Below, piece after piece: positions 37,859 through 44,615 of a DNA stretch of 64,000 nt. The stretch covers positions 3,641,001-3,705,000 of the forward strand of contig NZ_CP139141.1 of NCBI RefSeq assembly GCF_034059295.1, read 5' to 3'. A model generated the notes under the pieces. The model had not been told where the DNA came from, did not search any database, and saw nothing but the letters and a program-made list of their open reading frames with translations. The first letter of the stretch is position 1, and each line of letters begins with the position of its first letter. Source of the DNA: Pseudomonas sp. HR96. Its GTDB lineage: Bacteria; Pseudomonadota; Gammaproteobacteria; Pseudomonadales; Pseudomonadaceae. A program made the translations under genes and the position numbers.

Positions 37859-38938
37859 ATGCCCACGCTCTTCGCCCCCATGATCATCGGCAGCCTGACC
37901 CTGCCCAACCGTATCCTGATGGCCCCGCTGACTCGCGGCCGCGCGACCCGCGAGCACGTCCCCACCGACCTGATGATCGAGTACTACACCCAGCGCGCCA
38001 GCGCCGGCCTGATCATCACCGAAGCCACCGGCATCAGCCAGGAAGGCCTCGGCTGGCCCTATGCGCCGGGCATCTGGAACGACGAACAGGTGGCCGGCTG
38101 GAAGCGCATCACCGAGTCCGTGCATGCCGCCGGGGGGCGCATCGACCTGCAGCTGTGGCACATGGGCCGCATCGTGCACCCCAGCTTCATCGGTGGAGCG
38201 ACCCCGGTGTCGTCGTCGGCCACCACCGCGCCGGGCGCTGCGCACACCTACGAGGGCAAGCAGAACTACGTGGAAGCACGCCCGCTGACCCTGGAAGAAA
38301 TCCCCCGCCTGCTCAGCGACTACGAGCAAGCCGCCAGGAACGCCATGGCCGCAGGTTTCGACGGGGTGCAGATTCACGCCGCCAACGGCTACCTGATCGA
38401 TCAGTTCCTGCGCGACAACAGCAACTTTCGCCAGGACCAGTACGGCGGCTCGGTGGAAAACCGTATCCGCCTGCTGACCGAGATCACCCAGCGCGTGGCC
38501 GACACCGTCGGGGCGCACAAGGTCGGCGTGCGCATGTCGCCCAATGGCGACTCCCAGGGCGTCAACGACAGCGACCCGGAAACCCTGTTCGCCGCTGCCG
38601 CTGCGGCCCTGGACAAGATCGGCATCGCCTACATCGAGCTGCGCGAACCGGGCTTTGACGGCACCTTCGGCAAGGCCGATCGCCCGCCGGTGCATCCGGT
38701 GGTGCGCAAGGCGTTCAAGGGCGCCCTGTTCCTCAACTCCGACTACACCCAGGAAAAAGCGCAGATCGCCCTGGACGGCAACGAGGCCGACGGCATCGCC
38801 TTCGGTCGGCCGTTCCTCGCCAACCCTGACCTGCCGCACCGCTTTGCCGAAGGCTTGCCATTGAACAAGGACGTCATGCAGACCTGGTACAGCCAAGGCC
38901 CTGAGGGCTACGTGGATTACCCGTTCGCCGACGAATGA
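37859..38938 (+). CDS. Old Yellow Enzyme-type alkene reductase
   Basis: A 359-residue FMN- and NAD(P)H-dependent ene-reductase of the NemA/XenB class. Characteristic stretches are LTRGRA near residue 24, LQLWHMGRIVHP, the active-site pair HAANGYLIDQFL, DQYGGSVENR, and the FMN phosphate-binding end IAFGRPFLANPDL. Enzymes of this class reduce activated C=C bonds and nitro compounds. AAGGAAT precedes the ATG. It ends tail-to-tail with the beta-lactamase gene, with no bases between the stops. Confidence 0.93.
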   Translation: MPTLFAPMIIGSLTLPNRILMAPLTRGRATREHVPTDLMIEYYTQRASAGLIITEATGISQEGLGWPYAPGIWNDEQVAGWKRITESVHAAGGRIDLQLWHMGRIVHPSFIGGATPVSSSATTAPGAAHTYEGKQNYVEARPLTLEEIPRLLSDYEQAARNAMAAGFDGVQIHAANGYLIDQFLRDNSNFRQDQYGGSVENRIRLLTEITQRVADTVGAHKVGVRMSPNGDSQGVNDSDPETLFAAAAAALDKIGIAYIELREPGFDGTFGKADRPPVHPVVRKAFKGALFLNSDYTQEKAQIALDGNEADGIAFGRPFLANPDLPHRFAEGLPLNKDVMQTWYSQGPEGYVDYPFADE

Positions 38939-39817
38939 TCAGCGCCACGCGGCAACGATGACGCGCATCGCCTCGGCGATTACCGCTTCGTTGGCGGGCG
39001 CATCCTGCGCCGGCTGGGTGGTGTAGATCGCGACCAGCCAAGGCGCGCCATCGGGCGGCGTCACCACAGCGATGTCGCTCGCTGCCGCATAGTCACCAGT
39101 GCCGGTCTTGTCGGCGACCTTCCAGCCGACCGGCACGCCAGCGGCGATGCGCCTGGCGCCCGTGGTATTGCCCGCCAGCCACGCGAGCAGCTGCTCGCGC
39201 TGCGCCGCCCCAAGGCCGTCGCCCAAGGTCAGACTTTGCAACAGTCGCGCCATCGCCACGGGACTGCTGGTATCACGTGGGTCGCCGGGAATGGCGCTGT
39301 TGAGCTCGGTCTCGATGCGGTCCAGGCGAAACGTCGTGTCGCCCCGAGCACGGGCAAAACGAGTCAACCCAGCCGGCCCGTCAACCAGACGCAATAGCAG
39401 GTTGGCGGCGGTGTTGTCACTGTATTGAATAGTTGCGGCGCACAACTCGGCAACGGTCATGCCCGTGGCCAGGTGCTGCTCGGTGATGGGCGAATAGCGA
39501 ACCATGTCCGCCTGGGTATAGAAAATACGCCGTCCGAGCAGATCCGCCTGCGACTCGCTGCGCGCAAGGATCGCGGCGCCGAGCACGGCCTTGAAAGTGC
39601 TGGCGAACGCGAAACGCTCGTCTGCGCGATAGCCCAGCGTGGCGCCGGTGGCGGTGTCGATGGCGTACACGCCGAGGCGTCCGTGCAGTTGCCGTTCAAG
39701 GGCCGCGAAGCGTTCTTCGACGCCAGACGACGCGGCCCCAGCGTCAGGCACTGCGAGCAACAAGGGCAGGACGGCAACGAAACCGAGCAGATAGCGGCGC
39801 AGCGAGTGCGAAGGCAT
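38939..39817 (-). CDS. Class A beta-lactamase
   Basis: A 292-residue periplasmic serine beta-lactamase with an N-terminal signal peptide (about 1-28). All class A motifs are intact: the nucleophile STFK (about residue 72), the YSDN loop, the ELN general-base motif and KTGTGDY. Pseudomonads mostly carry class C (AmpC), so a chromosomal class A gene is a notable accessory trait; the spectrum cannot be read from the motifs. The ATG at 39817 is used; the alternative TTG at 39832 is unlikely. No LysR regulator (ampR/penR) is adjacent. Confidence 0.93.
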   Translation of the reverse strand: MPSHSLRRYLLGFVAVLPLLLAVPDAGAASSGVEERFAALERQLHGRLGVYAIDTATGATLGYRADERFAFASTFKAVLGAAILARSESQADLLGRRIFYTQADMVRYSPITEQHLATGMTVAELCAATIQYSDNTAANLLLRLVDGPAGLTRFARARGDTTFRLDRIETELNSAIPGDPRDTSSPVAMARLLQSLTLGDGLGAAQREQLLAWLAGNTTGARRIAAGVPVGWKVADKTGTGDYAAASDIAVVTPPDGAPWLVAIYTTQPAQDAPANEAVIAEAMRVIVAAWR

Positions 39818-39913
39818 GGGCAAGAATTCCAAGGGTCAGGTGGCCAACCTTACCCTATCATTCGGACCTGCCCCTCCAGGATAAAGATACAAGATGTGAA
39901 ATGCCAAACGCCG

Positions 39914-40651
39914 CTACATCCAGCGCGCGACGATTCCTGCATACACGCCGTTGTCCTGGATCGCCTGAAAAGCCTGGCGCAAGCGCTCTACGGTTGCCGG
40001 TGCGGTGTTCATGCTGCACGCCAGGTAGAGGCCGTCCTTCAAGGCCAGCTCGTCCAGCGGCAAGGACGGCACCAGCACTGTGCTGGGATCGCTCGCCGCA
40101 CGCGCCAGGTAGTGGGCATTGAGATCATTGGAGACCCAGAGGTCGACGTGGCCGAGTTTCAACTTCTCGTAGTTGGACTCGTACTTGTTGCTCGACTGCA
40201 GATTCTTGCCGACTTCGAAACCTTTGGAGATCAGGTACTGCTCGGCGACGTCGTCCTTGACCGTGCCGATCTGGTATTGGCGCGCTTCTTCCAGATTGTT
40301 CAGATGAATCGGGCGCGCCGCCACCGAGTACAACGACAGGCGGCTGGGGGCGATGCCGCCGACCCATTGGAACAGCGTTTCGCGTTCCGGCGTGCGGGCA
40401 ATGGAATAGATGAGTATGTTTTCGCCGTGCAAAGCGATGTCATAGGCGCGAGCCCAAGGCATCGACTTGATGTTGCCGGCCAGCCCGGCTTCCTTGAGGA
40501 TGGCCTCGACCACCTCGGTGCTCATTCCGGTCATCTGCCCCTGGCGAACCATGTTGTACGGGGGCAATTCCTCGGTAACGATCTGCAACGGCTCCTGCGC
40601 CAGGGCAATACCGGCCAGCAGGGCCAGCGACAACAGCAATATTCGCGGCAT
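39914..40651 (-). CDS. Family-3 extracellular solute-binding protein, orphan
   Basis: A 245-residue exported protein with a signal peptide (about 1-18, ending ALAQ). It resembles the amino-acid-binding SBP_bac_3 fold (LQIVTEELPPYNMVRQGQMTGMSTEVVEAIL). No permease or ATPase is nearby. Such orphan pseudomonad proteins may serve other transporters or sensors. It shares the early pattern VVTEE..PYN.....LTGM(T/S)T(D/E)VV with the protein at 60688-61440. The ATG follows AGGAAAC. Confidence 0.85.
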   Translation of the reverse strand: MPRILLLSLALLAGIALAQEPLQIVTEELPPYNMVRQGQMTGMSTEVVEAILKEAGLAGNIKSMPWARAYDIALHGENILIYSIARTPERETLFQWVGGIAPSRLSLYSVAARPIHLNNLEEARQYQIGTVKDDVAEQYLISKGFEVGKNLQSSNKYESNYEKLKLGHVDLWVSNDLNAHYLARAASDPSTVLVPSLPLDELALKDGLYLACSMNTAPATVERLRQAFQAIQDNGVYAGIVARWM

Positions 40652-40689
40652 GGCGCAGTTTCCTGATCGATCGGCAAGCCAGCGTGATT

Positions 40690-40950
40690 TTATCTGCGGT
40701 ATCGCCGCCGATCCTGCACGATACCCGGTTTGAGGCGCAATTCTTCCTTGATTTCCGCGACCAGGGCGGCCAAGGCTCGGCTGGAGGTAAGCTTGGCCAT
40801 GACGATGCCCTTGACGGTCAGGTCGATCTCGGCGGTGCGTGGATTGATCAGTTGAACGGTCAACGTGCCTTCCGGCTCGATGATGCATTGGCATTTGGTC
40901 GGTAGAAAGGCAGTTTCCAGCGCATGGCGCAGTTCCAATTGTGAAAGCAT
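40690..40950 (-). CDS. DUF1652 small protein
   Basis: An 86-residue protein with the pattern of the DUF1652 family, which is largely restricted to Pseudomonas: LELRHALETAFLP, CQC, LTVQL and LAALVAEIKEEL. No function is established to my knowledge. The ATG at 40950 follows AGGGTGGA. It lies 38 bp upstream of the orphan binding protein and may be cotranscribed with it. Confidence 0.8.
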   Translation of the reverse strand: MLSQLELRHALETAFLPTKCQCIIEPEGTLTVQLINPRTAEIDLTVKGIVMAKLTSSRALAALVAEIKEELRLKPGIVQDRRRYRR

Positions 40951-41092
40951 AAATCCACCCTGGCGTGACGTCTGAACGCGGTGCTAGCACGCGCATTTTT
41001 ATCAATCCCAGCGTAGACCATGGGGGAGGAAACGGCCTGTGGAATGGGGAATTTCATCGGTGATAGAGCTCTTCCCTGCCCTGCATGGCTCC

Positions 41093-41229
41093 TGATCTGC
41101 TTTTGACCTGGCTTTTGATCTGGCTTTTGACCTGGCCTTTGACCTGGCTTTTGATCTGGCTTTTGATCTTGATCTTGATCTTGATCTTGATCTTGATCTT
41201 GATCTTGATCTTGATCTTGATCTTGATCT
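41093..41229. repeat. CTTGAT hexanucleotide tract, left
   Basis: A low-complexity tract of CTTTTGATCTGG/CTTTTGACCTGG units passing into pure CTTGAT hexamers from about 41165. It is the inverted counterpart of the GATCAA/AAGCCA tract at 43226-43321. It forms the outer part of the large palindromic element. Reading frames through it (Asp-Gln or Leu-Ile repeats) are artefacts of the repeat. The DNA between 40951 and 41092 holds nothing else that I can name. Confidence 0.75.
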
Positions 41230-41430
41230 ACCGCGACTTCAGCAGGCCGAACGGAACAGCGCGGGAGTGGTGGCGCGAGGCAGGAGCCGAGCGAGCGCCG
41301 CGCGGCCAGGGACGGCCGCTCGGCGCGTACGCCACGGAGCGATGTGGAGTGAGGGAACCCGGAGCGCAGCGTAGGGCCAATGAACGGAGCGGAGGCCTTT
41401 TGGTTACTTTTGGGTGGTCCGGCATTCCGG
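41230..41430. repeat. Inverted arm of palindromic element, left
   Basis: About 200 bp that are nearly the reverse complement of 43031-43225, including the shared stretches GCGGGAGTGGTGGCGCGAGG, GGCCAGGGACGGCCGCTCGG and CCAATGAACGGAGCGGAGGC. The arms face each other across the two 170-bp units and the insertion sequence. Small differences are seen (for example GTTCCGTT against CTTCAGT). There is no coding character. Confidence 0.75.
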
Positions 41431-41600
41431 CTTTCCAAAAGTGACTCGCCGTAAGGGCGAAAGGGGCCTTGAGGCGCGTTGGAGATGCTGGATAAGCTCC
41501 AATATCGCAGTAGCGACCCTGTGATTTTTAAGCTAATCCATTTGCTGGGGTGGTGCTAAATCACCTTTTCGCCCTTACGGCGACTCACTTTTGGAAAGGC
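41431..41600. repeat. 170-bp palindrome-ended unit, copy 1
   Basis: A 170-bp unit that begins CTTTCCAAAAGTGACTCGCC and ends in its near-exact reverse complement (about 32-bp terminal inverted repeats with one mismatch). Its centre is A/T-rich, with GATTTTTAAGCTAATCC. By eye it is identical to copy 2 at 42861-43030. It resembles a miniature inverted-repeat element. Confidence 0.8.
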
Positions 41601-41601
41601 C

Positions 41602-42857
41602 TGTACGGACCGGACACATCGTGGACACATGTGCGGAGACATGGTTGACGCATTATCAAGTGTAGTCGGGCTGGTCGATATCGATTGTCCGCAGCAGGTG
41701 ATGACAGAAATACACGTCAAACATGCTCTCACCCCTCACGCTGGGGCGTATGGCCACATGCTTGCCCAGCAACCCTTTGGCGATGCTGAAGTAACGCTTC
41801 CTGAATCGGAATCGGCTGCTATAAACCTTCGCCAGGACGTCGTCTTGCCCGTACTCGAATTCCGCTAAAACCTTCGGATATGCCCAAGGGCTGGTTCGAT
41901 ACCGCTGCATGGGGACTTTGTTTTCCAACGCCTGATGCGGCCGCTGAAGGTTATAAACATCGCGCCAGCGATCAAATGCCGATTGCGCTTCCTTGAACGT
42001 CGAGAACAGGTGCCCATCCAATACTTCCACCTTGAACGAGCGGTGAAATCGCTCGATCTTGCCGTTGGTTTGAGGATGATATGGGCGACTGAAACTGATG
42101 CGAATTCCCAGTTGAATCAACCAGATACTTAATTCTGTTATCTCTCCGGGATTTCGCGGCGAGCCCTTGGCGCACCGTTATCGACGTTGATTCGAGCTGG
42201 CAGACCATAACGTTCGAACACCTCGATCATCTTCTCTTTCACGGTGGGTCCTCGCTCGTTGTCGCAAGCTTGAATGGCTAGGTTGAAACGAGAATGATCA
42301 TCCAGCATGGTCAATGGATGGCACCGACCTTGTTGCGTTGCAAAGTGCCCTTTGAAGTCCATCTGCCAAAGATCATTCGGCGCATCGTGCTCGAAGCGCA
42401 GTTTGGCTTCGTGTTCCTTCGCAGCAGGCTCGATCAGTCCATGGCGATGCAGGACGCTGGTTACAGTGCTGGGGGCGATCTGTTTGTTCAGGACATTGCT
42501 GATGGTGCGTCCACCCCAGGCGGGATGTGCTTTGCGCAGAGCGATCACTTGAGCTTGCAGTTGGGTATCGGTCAGCTTCGGGCTGGTCGCGGGCTTGCGA
42601 GACCTCTCCTCAAGTCCTGCCTGGCCTAGCGCTTCGTAGCGCCCTAGCCATTTATAGGCCGTCTGCGGACTGATCCCAAATCGTCGACACAGCTCTCTTT
42701 TATTACTGCCGGGTAGCCGCGCCAAGGCTATGAACTCTTCTTTCAGACTCATGGCATCTCTCGTGTTCCAGGTCATGGTGGGATTCCGGCGAAGTGGCTC
42801 GCTGGAAGTGTCCACCATGTCCCCGCACACCCGTCAACCATGTGTCCGGTCCGTACA
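41602..42857 (-). mobile_element. IS481-family insertion sequence (transposase broken)
   Basis: A 1256-bp element with terminal inverted repeats TGTACGGACCGGACACAT at both ends and a second inverted block inside (GTGCGG(A/G)GACATGGT). It is flanked by GGCC on both sides (41598-41601 and 42858-42861), a likely 4-bp target duplication. The single transposase gene reads leftward and is frameshifted. It sits exactly between two identical 170-bp units. Confidence 0.8.
41656..42776 (-). pseudogene. IS481-type transposase, frameshifted
   Basis: The N-terminal part starts at 42776 (MTWNTRDAMSLKEEF) with an HTH domain (LCRRFGISPQTAYKW) and an integrase core showing the first catalytic Asp (LWQMDFKGHF) and the second (NVDNGAP). 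The frame is then lost around 42160-42172. About one base is missing after GCGCCA, so it ends at 42138. The other frame continues from about 42120 with the catalytic Glu region HPQTNGKIERFHRSF to the stop at 41656. A programmed shift is unlikely, because IS481 enzymes are normally single-frame, so this copy is probably inactive. Confidence 0.8.
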
Positions 42858-42860
42858 GGC

Positions 42861-43030
42861 CTTTCCAAAAGTGACTCGCCGTAAGGGCGAAAGGGGCCTT
42901 GAGGCGCGTTGGAGATGCTGGATAAGCTCCAATATCGCAGTAGCGACCCTGTGATTTTTAAGCTAATCCATTTGCTGGGGTGGTGCTAAATCACCTTTTC
43001 GCCCTTACGGCGACTCACTTTTGGAAAGGC
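42861..43030. repeat. 170-bp palindrome-ended unit, copy 2
   Basis: By eye this is base-for-base identical to 41431-41600 and in the same orientation. Without the insertion sequence the two units would abut through a GGAAAGGCCTTTCC palindrome. Confidence 0.8.
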
Positions 43031-43225
43031 CCAAAAGTAAGCAAAAGGCCTCCGCTCCGTTCATTGGCCCTACGTTACGCTACGCTCCACTCCGGGTTCC
43101 CTCCTTACGCATCGCTCCGTGGCGTACGCGCCGAGCGGCCGTCCCTGGCCGCGCGGCGCTCGCTCGGCTCCTGCCTCGCGCCACCACTCCCGCGCTGCTT
43201 CAGTCGGCCTGCTGAAGTCGCGGCA
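43031..43225. repeat. Inverted arm of palindromic element, right
   Basis: Reverse-complement counterpart of 41230-41430. A small internal variation (ACGTTACGCTACGCTCC) differs from the left arm. It includes palindromic pieces such as CGAGCGGCCGTCCCTGGCCG. An open frame through it is not protein-like. Confidence 0.75.
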
Positions 43226-43321
43226 GATCAAGATCAAGATCAAGATCAAGATCAAAAGCCAAAGCCAAAGCCAAAGCCAAAGCCAAAGCCAAAGCCAAAG
43301 CCAAAGCCAAAGCCAAAGCCA
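43226..43321. repeat. GATCAA/AAGCCA hexanucleotide tract, right
   Basis: About five GATCAA hexamers followed by about eleven AAGCCA hexamers, mirroring the tract at 41093-41229. Slippage-prone low-complexity DNA. The remaining DNA to the kinase stop at 43408 includes a short CGGGGC-GGAG-GCCCCG stem at 43379-43394. Confidence 0.75.
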
Positions 43322-43407
43322 CATCTACAGCAAAGCAGATCTCAAGCAGATCTCAAGCAGATCACGGTCTATGTGGGACGGGGCGGAGGCCCCGGGTGAA
43401 TGATGGC

Positions 43408-44556
43408 TCACGCCATCGCATCCGCCGCCAGCAACTGGCTCTTCACCGCAAACGACACCCGACACTCCACCCCCGGTCGCAAATTCACGAACACCACTTC
43501 GGCGCCAATCTGCCGCGCCAGCGACGTGATGATACGCATCCCCAGCGAGCGGCTCTGCTTCTGCTCGAAGCCTTGCGGCAGGCCCAACCCCTCGTCGGCG
43601 ATGGTCAGCGTTGCGAGGCCGCCCTCCTCGTCCAGACGCACCTGGATCAAACCAGGGGCCTGATTCGGATAGGCGTACTTGAGCGAGTTGGTCACCAACT
43701 CGTTGACCATCAGCGCCAGCGGAATGGCCTTGTCCAGTGGCAACATGATCGATGCCAGGCTGACGTTGAAGGAAATGTTCGACCCCGCAGTGGCTTCCAC
43801 GCCACGCACCACTTCCAGCAGATAGTCCGCGGTGTCCACGGCGTCGACCTGGTCGGCACGATAAAGTTTGTCGTGGACCGCGGCGATGCTCATGATCCGC
43901 CGTGAAGTGTCGACCAGTGCAGCGCGCGCCGTAGCGTCGTCGATCTGGCGGATCTGCAACTCGATCAGGTTGATGATCAGTTGCAGGTTGTTCTTGGTGC
44001 GGTGGTTGACTTCCTTGAGCAGCATCTCCTGCTGTTCAAGCAGCCGGGTCTTCTGCTTCAGCGACTTGCGCAGCTCCATTTGCGCCATCACCTGGTTGGC
44101 CAGGGTGCGCAGGGCCTGCTGCTGGTCGTCGGTCAACGTCCGTGGTTCACGACCGAGCACGCACAGGGTGCCGATGCCGTAGCCGTCCGGCGTCTGCAGC
44201 AGGCAGCCGGCATAGAAACGCAGGCCGTCGTCGGCGGTCACCAGCGGGTTGTGGCACATGCGCTGGTCTTCGCGCAGATCCGGGATCACCGTGAGACCGG
44301 GCTGCATCAGTACGTGTCGGCAGATCGACAGGTCCAATGGCGTTTCACGGATACCCAGGCCGACTTCAGCCTTGAACCATTGGCGGTGAGTCTCGATGAG
44401 GTTGATCACCGAGATCGGCGTGCCGCAGATTTTCGCCGCCAGTAGCACCAGATCGTCGAACGCCGCCTCGCGGGGAGTATCGACGATGTCGTAGCTGTAC
44501 AGCGCGGCCAGGCGGTTGCCTGGATCGCCGTCAGAGAGCTGGGCTGTTGCTTGCAT
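43408..44556 (-). CDS. GAF-domain sensor histidine kinase (HisKA_2/HWE-like)
   Basis: A 382-residue soluble kinase. A GAF domain (about residues 25-165) is followed by a coiled segment. The phosphoacceptor box EVNHRTKNNLQLI (His near 182) is the form seen in HisKA_2/HWE kinases and differs from classical HisKA. The ATPase part follows, with the N-box MVNELVTNSLKYAYP and DEGLGLP. No membrane segment is visible, so it senses a cytosolic signal. It lies 59 bp downstream of the large hybrid kinase on the same strand and may be cotranscribed. No response regulator is adjacent. Confidence 0.88.
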   Translation of the reverse strand: MQATAQLSDGDPGNRLAALYSYDIVDTPREAAFDDLVLLAAKICGTPISVINLIETHRQWFKAEVGLGIRETPLDLSICRHVLMQPGLTVIPDLREDQRMCHNPLVTADDGLRFYAGCLLQTPDGYGIGTLCVLGREPRTLTDDQQQALRTLANQVMAQMELRKSLKQKTRLLEQQEMLLKEVNHRTKNNLQLIINLIELQIRQIDDATARAALVDTSRRIMSIAAVHDKLYRADQVDAVDTADYLLEVVRGVEATAGSNISFNVSLASIMLPLDKAIPLALMVNELVTNSLKYAYPNQAPGLIQVRLDEEGGLATLTIADEGLGLPQGFEQKQSRSLGMRIITSLARQIGAEVVFVNLRPGVECRVSFAVKSQLLAADAMA

Positions 44557-44615
44557 GTGTCACGATCCGCATCGAATTACTAGGTAAATGGGCTTGTCGC
44601 CATGTTGCATCCGGA

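Noticed and set aside
41085..41444. Plus-strand frame with Leu-Ile-rich repeats resembling a membrane protein
   Set aside because: Hydrophobic repeats come only from the CTTGAT tract; there is no start signal and the reverse strand gives Asp-Gln repeats.
42980..43399. Open frame encoding Lys-Pro/Gln-Asp repeats
   Set aside because: It is translation of the hexanucleotide tract inside the palindromic element; the mirrored tract gives similar frames on the other side.
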